From the NCBI GenBank assembly GCA_965277355.1, contig CBDICN010000001.1, positions 558,001 to 622,000 on the forward strand: DNA of 64,000 bases, read 5' to 3'. Positions 1 to 9,219 of the stretch are shown here, piece by piece. The translations under genes were made by a program, and so were the position numbers. Source of the DNA: RH-AL1 sp965277355. GTDB taxonomy: Bacteria > Pseudomonadota > Alphaproteobacteria > Rhizobiales > Beijerinckiaceae. Position 1 is the first letter of the stretch, and each line of letters opens with the position of its first letter. The notes below the pieces were generated by a model. That model saw only the letters and a program-made list of their open reading frames with translations. It was not told the origin of the DNA and searched no databases.

Positions 1-1156
1 TCGCGTCGCGAAGGCGCATGTCGGCTTTCGCGGTGCGCTCCTCGAAGGCCATCGTCTCCGACACGTCGATCGCGATCCCAACGAGATGGCGGTTGCCGTG
101 TCCCTCCACGATCTCCGCCTTCGCGCGCAGCCAAACGAAGGCGCCGTCCGCCGCCCGCATCCGGAAGATTTCGTCGATCATCTGGAGCTTGCCGTGGATC
201 AGGGCCTGGATGGCCTGTTCCACGCCGCTATCGTCCGGATGGATCAGGGCTCGAAATTCGGTCGACGACAGCCGAGCCGCGCGCGGCACCATGCCGACGA
301 TCTCGAACATGGAGAGAGACCAATCAACCTCATCCGCCGCGAGATCCCAGTCCCACAGGCCGCAGCGACCGCGGCTAAGCACCATGTCGACTCGGTCGCG
401 CATGATCCGACAGGTGTTGTCGGCGGCGCGCGCACGCACGGTCTGCCTCACGTAAGCGTAAGACAGGGCGGCGAGCACGAAGGCCGTGCAGCACAGCAGC
501 ATGATCGTGCGGGTGAAGCCGGCGCGCCAGTCGCTGAGGATGTTGGCCATCGGATGCACGATAGCGATCTGGCCGAACGGTGCGCGCAGGGAGCGTACGG
601 TGGCGAGGGTGTCGGACCCGTCGGGAAGGATGAGGCGCATCACTCCCGCCTTGTCGGCGAGGATCGTCAGCGGCTGCGTGGCGCCGAGATGATCGGCGAT
701 GGTCCCCCTCCCGCCGCTCGTCGTGCTGCGGTACGGGTAGCTTGCGATGATGGCGCCGGACTCGTCGCTGAGTAGCACCCTCTGCCCGCGGCCGAGCGCA
801 CGCAGGGGCAAAGCGTGGGCCAGGACCTGCGCGGGTGTGTTCGCGGGCGCCGTCTGGAGCTGGATGTCGATGTCGGCGGCAATGACGGCCGCGGAGAGCT
901 CGATGTCGTTGGTCGCGGCGAGGACGACGCGATCCTGTTCGTCGTAGGTGAAGGTGACCGTGATCGCGCAGAGGATCGTGATGAAGGCGATCAGCGCTGC
1001 CGGAAAAGCCCAGCTGACTGTTCGTTCGGGGTTCAGGGCGCGCAACAAGCGCAGGCCCGGAACAACGACCGCCATCAGCTTCGCGGCGATGGACTCCACA
1101 AGACTGTGCCAGGTTTCCGCGCGTGCAGATACACCGGCCACGCTCGCACGTGACAT
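1..1156 (-). CDS. PAS-domain membrane sensor kinase, N-terminal part (cut by window edge)
   Basis: The open frame reads without a stop from an ATG at 1156 to the left edge (385 codons). It shows a hydrophobic segment at about residues 48-69, an extracytoplasmic stretch of about 145 residues, a second hydrophobic segment at about 217-236, and a PAS domain at about 255-365 (GLWDWDL at its start, VGIAIDVSE at its end). This layout is typical of membrane-bound hybrid or simple sensor histidine kinases, but the kinase part lies outside the window, so a GGDEF output cannot be excluded. A GAGGGGG stretch sits about 6 bases before ATG 1156; another in-frame ATG is at 1198. It lies 218 bases downstream of pepN on the same strand, probably as a separate unit. 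The ligand cannot be read from the sequence. Confidence 0.75.
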   Translation of the reverse strand, partial: MSRASVAGVSARAETWHSLVESIAAKLMAVVVPGLRLLRALNPERTVSWAFPAALIAFITILCAITVTFTYDEQDRVVLAATNDIELSAAVIAADIDIQLQTAPANTPAQVLAHALPLRALGRGQRVLLSDESGAIIASYPYRSTTSGGRGTIADHLGATQPLTILADKAGVMRLILPDGSDTLATVRSLRAPFGQIAIVHPMANILSDWRAGFTRTIMLLCCTAFVLAALSYAYVRQTVRARAADNTCRIMRDRVDMVLSRGRCGLWDWDLAADEVDWSLSMFEIVGMVPRAARLSSTEFRALIHPDDSGVEQAIQALIHGKLQMIDEIFRMRAADGAFVWLRAKAEIVEGHGNRHLVGIAIDVSETMAFEERTAKADMRLRDA

Positions 1157-1374
1157 CGTCGGCCCCCTCGATTGTGCCCCGGGGCGGATGTGCCGCATCT
1201 TCCCCGAGCCAGAATCATCTGAATCCGAAGTTAATGATTTGTCCAGACTTTCTTACGAAAGGGACGCAAAAATTAGGGTGACAAGCTTAGATGTTCACTT
1301 CGTCAACGCAGCGCCCCTCTGCCGCCTCGGCTCAGAGTACTTCTTTAGTATTGCGTGGTGAGACTATTGACGTT

Positions 1375-4026
1375 TCACGCCAGCGATCGCGTCACGATGT
1401 CGGCGACGTCGCGCGACAGGCGCTCCGTCCCAGCGACCTTTTGCAAGGCTTCGCGGGCTAGGGCGCGGCGACGCGGTTCAAGCGAACGCCAGCTCTTGAA
1501 CGACGACAAAAGGCGCGCGGCGACCTGCGCGTTAAAGGCATCAAGCCTCGTCACCATGTCGGCGACGAAAGCGAAACCGGAACCGTTGGCCGCATTGAAG
1601 CGGCTGAGATTGCCGGCGGCGAAGGTGCCGATCAGCGCGCGCACGCGGTTAGGGTTCTTGATCGAGAACGCCGGATGCTCCATCAGTGCACGGATCGTGT
1701 CGATCACGCCGGGTTCCGGCTGCATGGCTTGCAAGGCAAACCACTTGTCGACGACCAGCGCGTCGCTGGAGAACTCTTCGTAGAATCGCGCGATCGCAGC
1801 CTCGCGCGCGGTCCCGGGCCTTTGTGCCAGCACGCCGAGGGCCGCCAGCTTGTCGGTCATGTTTGTGGCGGTTTCGAACTGCGCGTGCGCGTAGGCGCTC
1901 CCGCGCAGCTCGTCGCCTGCCGTGAAGAGATCTAGCGCGGTGTTGCGCAGCGCGCGGCGCCCCGCGGCGGCCGCCGTTGGCGTGTAGGGCTTGTGGTCGA
2001 CAAGGCGCTCGTAGATCCTGATCAAACGGTCGCCAAGGGCGAGACCGAGGTCAGTCCGGAGCGCGTCGCGAGCGGCGTGGATCGCGTCGTGATCGAGATC
2101 CCGTCCGATCTCGCGGGCGATATCGGCTTCGCTCGGCAGCGCCAGCGCCAGCGCGGCGAAGGCGTGGTCGGCCTCGTCACCGTCGATGATGTGGCCGAGC
2201 GCTTCCGCGTAGCCCGGCTCGAAGACGGGCGGCTCGCCGGCCGTGATCGCCGCGATTGAGCGGCGCAGCAGGCGAAGCGCCAACGTCTGCGCGGCTTCCC
2301 AGCGGTTAAAGCTGTCGCTGTCGTACGCCACCAGAGTGAGAAGATCGGAGTCCGCGAGATCGGCCGTGAGAACCACCGGCGCGGAGAAGCCGCGGAGCAG
2401 CGACGGCACGAACGGCGCCTTCAATCCCTTGAACGTGACGCGTCGAGTGGTTTCGGACAAAACGATCAGCCCCCGCGACCTCTCGTCGTCCGTAAGATCC
2501 GCGCTCTCGATCGGTAGCGTGGCGCCATCGCGGGCGACGAGGCCGAAGGCGACGGGGATGACGAAGGGATCCTTGTGGTCCTGGCCGGGGGTCGGCGCGC
2601 AACTCTGCGCGAAGTCGATGGTCAGCGCGCCGCCAACCTCGTCGTAGGCGCAATGCGCGGCGACAGCGGGCGTCCCGGATTGGTGGTACCATCGCGCGAA
2701 CTGTTCGAGGTCGCGCCCCGATGTATCCGCGAAGCACCGCAGGAAGACCTCGATGGTGGTCGCCGTCCCGTCGCACCGCTCGAAATATAGGTCCATGCCG
2801 CGCCGGAACGCGTCGTCGCCGATCAGGACCTTGAGCATGCGGATAACCTCCGCGCCCTTCTCGTAGATCGTCGCCGTATAGAAGTTGTTGATCTCGCGGT
2901 AGAGCGTCGGGCGCACGTTGTGGGAGAGCGGCCCGGCGTCCTCGGGGAACTGCGATAGGCGCAGCCCCCGCACGTCGGCGATACGGCGCACCGGGCGCGA
3001 GCGCATGTCGGCCGAAAACTCGTGATCGCGGAAGACGGTGAGTCCTTCCTTGAGGCAGAGCTGGAACCAGTCGCGACAGGTTATCCGGTTGCCGGTCCAG
3101 TTGTGGAAGTATTCGTGCGCGATCACCGTCTCGATCCCGGCATAGTCGCCATCCGTGGCGGTCGTCGGCGAGGCGAGCACGTATTTGTCGTTGAAGACAT
3201 TGAGTCCCTTGTTCTCCATCGCGCCCATGTTGAAGTCGGACACGGCGACGATGTTGAAGACGTCGAGGTCATATTCGCGCCCGAAGGCCTCTTCGTCCCA
3301 ACGCATCGAACGTTTCAGCGCGTCCATCGCGTAGTCCGCGCGGTCTTCCTTGCCCGGCTCGACGTAGATGCCGAGCTTCACGTCGCGGCCGGAGGCGGTG
3401 GTGAACGTGTCGTGGGTCGCGCCCAGGTCGCCGCCAACGAGCGCGAAAAGGTAGCAGGGCTTGGGATGTGGATCTTGCCAGACGGCATAGTGCCGTCCCG
3501 TGCCCTCGATCGCGCCGGCCTCGACCGCGTTGCCGTTGGAGAGCAGGATTGGCGCGTCCACACGCTCGGCCTCGATGCGTACCGTGTAAACGCTGAGCAC
3601 GTCGGGGCGATCGAGGAAGTAGGTGATTCGCCGAAAGCCCTCGGCCTCGCACTGCGTGCAATAGGCGCTGCCGGAACGATAGAGCCCCATCAGCTTGAGG
3701 TTTGCCGCCGGATCGACCTGGGTCTCGATCTCGAGCGTGAACGGGCATGCGGGCGGCGCGAACAGGGTGAACTGATCGGGCGTGACGGAAAAGAACTCGG
3801 CGGCCAGCGTGGCGCCGTCGAGCTTCGCGCCCGTCAGGACGAGTTCGTCGCCGTCGAGCACCAATGCGCTGCCGCCGCGACCGTCCGGGTTCGGCCGCAC
3901 GGCGAGCCGCGCGACGATGCGCGTGGCGTGACGATCGAGCGAAACGTCGAGCGCGACGGTGTCGATCAGGTAGTCCGAAACGCGATAGTCGGAGAGGCGA
4001 ACGGGCTGGGCTTGATCGGTGCGCAT
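1375..4026 (-). CDS. pepN: Aminopeptidase N (M1 family)
   Basis: This is a cytoplasmic zinc aminopeptidase that removes N-terminal residues from peptides. The 883-residue length matches the bacterial PepN subfamily. The exopeptidase motif GAMEN is at about residues 268-272, the zinc motif HEYFH at 304-308, and the third ligand Glu at 327 in LCLKE. The C-terminal helical domain typical of gammaproteobacterial-type PepN is also present. The start ATG at 4026 follows GGGACCTCC-type sequence with a modest ribosome binding site. It stands alone on the minus strand, divergent from the MxaD-like genes. Family assignment is very secure. Confidence 0.97.
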   Translation of the reverse strand: MRTDQAQPVRLSDYRVSDYLIDTVALDVSLDRHATRIVARLAVRPNPDGRGGSALVLDGDELVLTGAKLDGATLAAEFFSVTPDQFTLFAPPACPFTLEIETQVDPAANLKLMGLYRSGSAYCTQCEAEGFRRITYFLDRPDVLSVYTVRIEAERVDAPILLSNGNAVEAGAIEGTGRHYAVWQDPHPKPCYLFALVGGDLGATHDTFTTASGRDVKLGIYVEPGKEDRADYAMDALKRSMRWDEEAFGREYDLDVFNIVAVSDFNMGAMENKGLNVFNDKYVLASPTTATDGDYAGIETVIAHEYFHNWTGNRITCRDWFQLCLKEGLTVFRDHEFSADMRSRPVRRIADVRGLRLSQFPEDAGPLSHNVRPTLYREINNFYTATIYEKGAEVIRMLKVLIGDDAFRRGMDLYFERCDGTATTIEVFLRCFADTSGRDLEQFARWYHQSGTPAVAAHCAYDEVGGALTIDFAQSCAPTPGQDHKDPFVIPVAFGLVARDGATLPIESADLTDDERSRGLIVLSETTRRVTFKGLKAPFVPSLLRGFSAPVVLTADLADSDLLTLVAYDSDSFNRWEAAQTLALRLLRRSIAAITAGEPPVFEPGYAEALGHIIDGDEADHAFAALALALPSEADIAREIGRDLDHDAIHAARDALRTDLGLALGDRLIRIYERLVDHKPYTPTAAAAGRRALRNTALDLFTAGDELRGSAYAHAQFETATNMTDKLAALGVLAQRPGTAREAAIARFYEEFSSDALVVDKWFALQAMQPEPGVIDTIRALMEHPAFSIKNPNRVRALIGTFAAGNLSRFNAANGSGFAFVADMVTRLDAFNAQVAARLLSSFKSWRSLEPRRRALAREALQKVAGTERLSRDVADIVTRSLA

Positions 4027-4202
4027 GGAGGTCCCTTCGCGTCGGCCGGCAGGTTAGGGGTCAGCATAGTATGATGCACCGGCTCGGCGGCAAGACCGGC
4101 ATCGTCCGAAACGCAGCCTTGCCCGCGGCTTTGGCGATCGGGTAAGAACCCGCAGCGCCGCCACTCTTTGTGCTCAGGCTTCCGCTTCAGGAGACACTAC
4201 GG

Positions 4203-4775
4203 ATGAATGGCTCTCCCGCCAAGATGTTGGGGCTCGCGGCGCTCGTTGCTGCCGGCCTGGTGCAGGTCGCCGAGGCTCATGGCCCCAGTCGCAAGAAAGT
4301 GGAGGAGACGATCACCATCAAGGCTTCGCCGGACAAGGTCTGGAAGGTGATGGGCGATTTCCAGGACATGAGCTGGCTTCCCGGCGTGAAGTCGACCACC
4401 GGCACCGGCGGCAACCAGGTCGATCCGAAGAACGACGACAACGAGGTCGCCAAGCGAACGGTCACGCTCGACGGCGGTGGCGAGATCCACGAAGGCCTCT
4501 ACAAGTATGACGCGGCCGAGCACAGCTACTCCTACCGGATCGACAAGGTCGATCCGAAGGTGCTGCCGGTGAACGACTATTCCTCGACCATCAAGGTCAG
4601 ACCGGCCGACGACGGCAAGGGCTCGACGGTGACTTGGCGAGGCGCCTTCTACCGCGGCTATATGAACAACGATCCGCCGCCGGACATGGATGACGCGGCC
4701 TCGAAGGCGGCGGTCGAGAAGATCTATAAGGCCGGCTTGGCAAACCTGAAGACCAAGGTCGAAGCGTCCAGCTAG
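4203..4775 (+). CDS. MxaD-like secreted SRPBCC protein (copy 1)
   Basis: A 190-residue protein with a signal peptide (about residues 1-24, ending near VAEAHG) and an SRPBCC/START-like fold. The stretch KVWKVMGDFQDMSWLPGV and the YKYD...YSYRID segment resemble MxaD, the periplasmic protein linked to methanol dehydrogenase function. ATG 4203 is preferred because AGGAGA lies about 8 bases upstream; an in-frame GTG at 4170 would spoil the signal peptide. It is followed 110 bases later by a paralogue and then a beta-propeller gene. MxaD is thought to help electron transfer between methanol dehydrogenase and its cytochrome. Because no dehydrogenase is adjacent, the role here is inferred only. Confidence 0.8.
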   Translation: MNGSPAKMLGLAALVAAGLVQVAEAHGPSRKKVEETITIKASPDKVWKVMGDFQDMSWLPGVKSTTGTGGNQVDPKNDDNEVAKRTVTLDGGGEIHEGLYKYDAAEHSYSYRIDKVDPKVLPVNDYSSTIKVRPADDGKGSTVTWRGAFYRGYMNNDPPPDMDDAASKAAVEKIYKAGLANLKTKVEASS

Positions 4776-4885
4776 GAGCCGACGCGATGCGCCAACCTCC
4801 TCGCGCCATCGTGGCCGGGCTTGCCCCGGACATCCCGGCTGCGACGACGCGGCTTGGACCGCAGAGATCGTGGAGACCTCTCGGC

Positions 4886-5485
4886 ATGGACGCCCGGCGC
4901 AAAGCGCGGCATTACGACCTACGGGCGCGTCGCCAACTCACGGCCGGCGCCCTGCTCCTTTCCTCTGTTCTTTCTCCGTTGCTCGTCGTCCCCGCGCTGG
5001 CGCAAGGCTGCGGTCCGACCCGACTCAAGGTCGCCGAACACGTCTTGCTCGACGTTGCTCCGGCCAAAGCCTGGGCGCTCGTCGGTCGCTTCCAGGACAT
5101 GAGCTGGGACAAAGCCACGCTCGCAACCAGCGGGCAGGGCGGCGATGAGCCGGACCGGGCGACCCGCAGCGTCAAGCTCGCCGGCGGCGCGACGTTCGGC
5201 GAGAGCCTCTACAAGTACGACGCCGGAGGGATGAACTACTCGTACCACATCGATGCGATCGACGTAGCGGCGCTGCCGGTTCAGAACGTTTCGGCGACGA
5301 TCGAGGTCGTGCCGCGCGACAACGGCGCCAAGAGCGAGGTGCGCTGGCGCGCCGCCTTCTACCGCTACTTGCGGCCCGACGAGGGCGCGCCGGATGCCGC
5401 GGATGCGCGCGCCAGCGCGGCGGTGTCCGCCTATCTGCGCAACGGGCTCGAGGGCCTGAAGAGCAAGGTCGACGCGAAATCGTGA
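4886..5485 (+). CDS. MxaD-like secreted SRPBCC protein (copy 2)
   Basis: This paralogue of the preceding gene shares the FQDMSW motif, the LYKYDAGGMNYSYHID block and the C-terminal GLEGLKSKV. From ATG 4886 it has 199 residues with a signal peptide of about 40 residues ending in ALA-QG. An upstream in-frame ATG at 4787 has a GAG just before it, but starting there would place about 33 extra residues ahead of the signal sequence. The stop codon overlaps the next start by one base (TGATG), so the beta-propeller protein is translationally coupled. The tandem arrangement suggests duplication within an exported-protein operon of PQQ-dehydrogenase type. No catalytic residues are expected in this fold. 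Confidence 0.78.
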   Translation: MDARRKARHYDLRARRQLTAGALLLSSVLSPLLVVPALAQGCGPTRLKVAEHVLLDVAPAKAWALVGRFQDMSWDKATLATSGQGGDEPDRATRSVKLAGGATFGESLYKYDAGGMNYSYHIDAIDVAALPVQNVSATIEVVPRDNGAKSEVRWRAAFYRYLRPDEGAPDAADARASAAVSAYLRNGLEGLKSKVDAKS

Positions 5486-6444
5486 TGCGCCAGTTCTGCC
5501 GGCTGCCGCGTCTGACCGTCCTCGCCGTCATGGCCGTCTTCGCGGGGGGAACTCATGCGGACGAGGCGTTCATCACCAATCAGAACGGCGACGATGTCTC
5601 CGTGGTGGACCTTGCCACGCGCCATACGGTGGCGACCATCGAGGTCGGCGGCAAGCCGGCCGGCATCGCGATGGCGCGAGACGGCCATACCGCCTACGTC
5701 TCCAGCACGAACGGCAAATTCGTCTCGAAGATCGACACCGCGACCCGCAAGATCATCGGCCATCTCGACCTTCCCGACGAGGCGGTCGGCATCGCGGCCT
5801 CGCCCGACGGCCGCTTCGTCTACGCCGCCGGCTTCTTCAAGGGCGCGCTTTTCAAGATCGATGCGGCGACGATGACGCTGGCCGCGACGGCGGAGGTCGG
5901 CGGCACGCCTTCGGGCGTCGCGCTGACGCCGGACGGATCGACCATCGTCGTCACCAAGCGCGATGCCAACGAGATGGCGATGATCGACCCCGCTAGCCTC
6001 AAGATCGAAGCGACGATAGCGGTCGGGACGCGGCCCTACGGGATAATCGTCGATGCGGAGGGCAAGCGCGCCTACATGGCCGATGTCTACGGCGACGAGG
6101 TGTCCGTCGTCGACCTGGCCGCGCGCAAGCTCGTTGGATCCGTGAAGACCGGCAAGCGGCCCTATGTCGTCGCTCTCGCCGCAGGCAAGGGCTTCGTCAC
6201 CGACCAGTACGAGGGCAAGGTGACGGTGTTCGACCTTGCCACCTTGAAGCCGATCACGCGCGTCGCCGTGGAGGAGTATCCGGACGGCATCGAGGCAAGC
6301 TTCGACGGCAGGAGCGTCTATCTGGTCAATTGGGAGTCGAACTCGCTGTCGCAGATCGACACGACGACGCTCAAGGTCATTGCGACGATCCCGGTCGGCG
6401 ACAGCCCGCGCTCGTTCGGCACGTTCTTGCGCCGAACCCCTTGA
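5485..6444 (+). CDS. YVTN/YncE-family beta-propeller protein, exported
   Basis: A 319-residue protein with a signal peptide (about residues 1-22) followed by about seven repeats of 40-42 residues built around the VVDLATRHTVATIEVGGKPAGIA pattern, each with a D-G-Y/V turn. This is the YVTN propeller family (YncE-like). Several members sit beside PQQ-dependent alcohol dehydrogenases and c-type cytochromes in methylotrophs. Its start overlaps the stop of the second MxaD-like gene by one base, so the three genes form one operon. A periplasmic binding or scaffolding role is inferred from family; the ligand is unknown. Confidence 0.85.
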   Translation: MRQFCRLPRLTVLAVMAVFAGGTHADEAFITNQNGDDVSVVDLATRHTVATIEVGGKPAGIAMARDGHTAYVSSTNGKFVSKIDTATRKIIGHLDLPDEAVGIAASPDGRFVYAAGFFKGALFKIDAATMTLAATAEVGGTPSGVALTPDGSTIVVTKRDANEMAMIDPASLKIEATIAVGTRPYGIIVDAEGKRAYMADVYGDEVSVVDLAARKLVGSVKTGKRPYVVALAAGKGFVTDQYEGKVTVFDLATLKPITRVAVEEYPDGIEASFDGRSVYLVNWESNSLSQIDTTTLKVIATIPVGDSPRSFGTFLRRTP

Positions 6445-6474
6445 TCCTCGCCGCAGAAAGGGGAGGAACGCACC

Positions 6475-7869
6475 TCACGCGTGATCGCGGGCCTTGAGCG
6501 GCTCGGCATGACCGATGATGCGCGCGATCCGCGGGCAGTCCTGCCGGACCTGGCGGTCGAGCTTGTCCACATGGCCGTGTACGGCATCGACCGACAGGGC
6601 AGGGTCGACAAGGCAATGGTAGTTCACGACCAGCCCGGCGCGGGTCTCCCGCACGCGCACCTCGTGAATCTCGGAGAGCGCGCCCGTTTCCGGGATGCGC
6701 CTCATCAAGGCGTTGCGCACGTGGCTTTGCACGGCCTCGGAGCAATCCTGCCCGTCGAGCTCGGACGCCTCCAGCGGCTCGATGTGGCTCTCGACCTCGA
6801 AATGGCCGCCGAGTTCGTCGGCGATCGCGTCCTCGAGGGCCGTCGCGAGCTCGTGGGCGCGCCAGAGCGGCATCCGGCCGTCGACCTCGGCATCGAAGCT
6901 CACCGACTGCCGACCTTCGAGCGTCTGCACCGTGACATGGTGGATCGGCACGAGCCGCCTGTTGGCGATGACGAGCACGCGCTCCACCACCGTCTCGTCG
7001 TCGAGCGCGATCGGATCGACGGTGACGATGATCTTGAGATCGGCGCTTTCGGCCTCAGCGGCGGCGACGACCGCGGATGTGATGGCGGCGAGCCGCTCGA
7101 TCGACACAGTGCGCGAGACCGAGATCGCGACATCGCCGACGATGTCGGTGCCGACCGGACGCAGGCGCAGCGCGCCGACGGCGATCACGCCCGGCACGTT
7201 GCCAATCGCCTCGCGGACCTTCTCGCTCAATCCTTTCGGGGCGGTGTCGATGAGGGTGCCGACCGTCTCCTTGCCGAGCCTGTAGCCGGCGATGCCGACG
7301 AACAGGGCGACCCCAATCGCCGCTACGGCGTCGGCGAGCTTGTAGCCGAAGAGCGCGGCGACGAGGCCCGCGAAGGCAAGCAGCGAGGCGACGATGTCGG
7401 TGGCGAAGTTCAGCGCATCGGCGGCCAGCGCCACGCTGCGGGTCGTCTTCGCCACCTTATCGAGCTGATACCACCGCACGGCATCGACGACGATCGAGAC
7501 GGCGAGCACGCCGAAGGCGAAGGGACCGGGCTCTACATCGGCGCTGCCGTTGAAGAGACGCTTGGCCGCCTCGATAAGAATGAAGGCGGCGAGCGCGACG
7601 AGGAAGCCCGTCTGGATTAGCGCGGACAGCGCCTCGACCTTGCCGTGACCGAACTGGTGGTCGTCGTCCGCCGGCTTCGCCGCCATGCGGATCGAATAGA
7701 AGCTGAGCAGCGTCACGCCCACGTCGCCGAGGTTGTTGGCGGCTTCCGAGAACAGGGCGAGCGAACCCGACAAAGCAGCCGCCGCGAACTTCGCGAGCGT
7801 GAGCAGGACCTTGACGGCGACCGACACGAGAGCGGCGCGTTGTTTGGCGCGTTCGATGTCGTTCAACAT
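6475..7869 (-). CDS. Cation diffusion facilitator (CDF) metal exporter
   Basis: The first about 210 residues form the six-helix CDF channel. SEAANNLGDV stands in helix II, HQFGHGKVEALSAL at the loop, and ADALNFATDIVAS in helix V, where the Asp and Asn are metal-site positions. A long soluble tail follows (about residues 215-464) with two ferredoxin-like repeats, larger than the single dimerisation domain of YiiP-type proteins. It would export divalent metals such as Zn, Fe or Mn in exchange for protons. ATG 7869 is chosen; an in-frame ATG at 7971 would place the start 3 bases from the divergent gloA start and add a low-complexity Pro-rich leader. Substrate metal is not determinable. Confidence 0.88.
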   Translation of the reverse strand: MLNDIERAKQRAALVSVAVKVLLTLAKFAAAALSGSLALFSEAANNLGDVGVTLLSFYSIRMAAKPADDDHQFGHGKVEALSALIQTGFLVALAAFILIEAAKRLFNGSADVEPGPFAFGVLAVSIVVDAVRWYQLDKVAKTTRSVALAADALNFATDIVASLLAFAGLVAALFGYKLADAVAAIGVALFVGIAGYRLGKETVGTLIDTAPKGLSEKVREAIGNVPGVIAVGALRLRPVGTDIVGDVAISVSRTVSIERLAAITSAVVAAAEAESADLKIIVTVDPIALDDETVVERVLVIANRRLVPIHHVTVQTLEGRQSVSFDAEVDGRMPLWRAHELATALEDAIADELGGHFEVESHIEPLEASELDGQDCSEAVQSHVRNALMRRIPETGALSEIHEVRVRETRAGLVVNYHCLVDPALSVDAVHGHVDKLDRQVRQDCPRIARIIGHAEPLKARDHA

Positions 7870-7973
7870 AGGGTCATCGGGGGGCGGCGGGCTCGGCGAG
7901 ACGCAGTCGTCAGTTATGGATCGGCAGAGGACCGACGGCGTTCGGTTACCATCAATCGAGAGAGGAGGCACGT

Positions 7974-8414
7974 ATGAGATACCTGCACACGATGGTGCGC
8001 GTCGAGAACATCGAGCGGGCGCTTGATTTCTGGTGCAACAAGCTGGGTCTCGAGGAGATCCGGCGCATGGAGAACGAGAAAGGCCGCTTCACACTCGTCT
8101 TCCTCGCGGCGCCCGACGACAAAGGCCGGGCCTCGAGCGAACGCGCGCCCGAGGTCGAGCTCACCTACAATTGGGATCCCGAAAAGTACGACGGCGGCCG
8201 CAACTTCGGGCATCTCGCCTACGAGGTCGACGACATTTACGCGACTTGCGACAAGCTGATGAAGGCCGGCGTGACGATCAACAGGCCGCCGCGCGACGGG
8301 CACATGGCTTTCGTGCGCTCGCCCGGCAACATCTCGATCGAGCTTCTGCAGAAAGGCGGCGCGCGTGAGGCGATTGAGCCGTGGACGTCGATGAGCAACA
8401 CTGGCACCTGGTAA
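7974..8414 (+). CDS. gloA: Lactoylglutathione lyase (glyoxalase I)
   Basis: A 146-residue glyoxalase I that isomerises the methylglyoxal-glutathione hemithioacetal to S-lactoylglutathione. The metal ligands expected for the family are all visible: His5, Glu62 (VELTYNW), His80 (NFGHLAYEVDD) and Glu123 (SIELLQ). The short C-terminus without the eukaryotic-type insertions fits a Ni/Co-dependent bacterial form. The start follows AGAGAGGAGG, a strong ribosome binding site. It is divergent from the CDF gene and convergent with the aldolase gene, so it is probably a single-gene unit. Confidence 0.95.
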   Translation: MRYLHTMVRVENIERALDFWCNKLGLEEIRRMENEKGRFTLVFLAAPDDKGRASSERAPEVELTYNWDPEKYDGGRNFGHLAYEVDDIYATCDKLMKAGVTINRPPRDGHMAFVRSPGNISIELLQKGGAREAIEPWTSMSNTGTW

Positions 8415-8418
8415 CGTA

Positions 8419-9147
8419 CTAGCGCCGCGTGCGCTCCGCTGGTTTCTTCTGGCGCCTTGCCTGAGCGATCTTCTCTCCGTCGATCCGCGCCGGTGCGGCA
8501 GGCTGCTTGGCGGTCATGCCGTAGCCGGCGAAACGCTCGATGGTGCGACCGATCTCATCGTCGGACAGGATGACAGGTTGGCCGCATGCCGAGGCGAGCA
8601 GGTACATCTTGGCGAGCGCTTCCAGCTCGGTGGCGCGCCAGATCGCCTGGTCGAGCGTCTCGCCCGTGGCGACCATGCCGTGGTTGCCCAGAAGCACGCC
8701 GTGACGATCGCCGAGATGCTCGATGATGAGATCGGATAGCGCCTGCGTGCCGAACGGCACGTACGGCGTGCAGGCGATCGTCGAGCCGCCGAACGCCGCA
8801 ATCATGTAGTGCAGGGCGGGGATCGCGCGGTGCTGCGTCGCGAGGATGGTGGCATAGATGGAGTGAGTGTGGACGACGGCGCCCACATCGGGACGGTACG
8901 CGAGGATGTCGCGGTGGAGGCGCCATTCGCTCGAAGGTTTCGCGGGACCTTGCCACTCGCCGTGGCTGGCAAGCGGCATGCGCGCGATCATCGCCGGTTC
9001 GGTCAGCGACGGCAGGATCCCGGACGGCGTGATCAGCATCGCCTTGCCGAGGCGCGCGGAAATGTTGCCGGCCGTGCCCTGGTTGAGCCCGAGCCGGACG
9101 AGATGGAGGCTCGCCGCCACGAGCGCGCTGCGCAGATCGCTTTCCAT
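8419..9147 (-). CDS. Class II aldolase/adducin family protein
   Basis: A 242-residue protein of the zinc-dependent class II aldolase family (fuculose-phosphate aldolase and MtnB relatives). The family landmarks are GTAGNISARL near residue 25, SSEWRLHRDIL, the zinc pair in VVHTHS (about residues 92-94), and the GNHG block with the third His. The C-terminal about 30 residues are basic and Ala-rich. No sugar kinase, isomerase or methionine-salvage gene is nearby, so the substrate is open; L-fuculose-phosphate-like or hydroxypyruvate/tartronate-semialdehyde-type substrates are alternatives. It is divergent from otsB with 72 bases between. Confidence 0.85.
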   Translation of the reverse strand: MESDLRSALVAASLHLVRLGLNQGTAGNISARLGKAMLITPSGILPSLTEPAMIARMPLASHGEWQGPAKPSSEWRLHRDILAYRPDVGAVVHTHSIYATILATQHRAIPALHYMIAAFGGSTIACTPYVPFGTQALSDLIIEHLGDRHGVLLGNHGMVATGETLDQAIWRATELEALAKMYLLASACGQPVILSDDEIGRTIERFAGYGMTAKQPAAPARIDGEKIAQARRQKKPAERTRR

Positions 9148-9219
9148 GCGGCGCTTTTCGCATCAAACCGTCATGCGCGACAGTCACTTTGCAGCCTTCC
9201 AAACAGCCGGGGCACGACG

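Noticed and set aside
86..775. Plus-strand frame of 229 residues at the left edge
   Set aside because: It is antisense to the PAS sensor kinase, which gives a coherent membrane and PAS layout on the minus strand.
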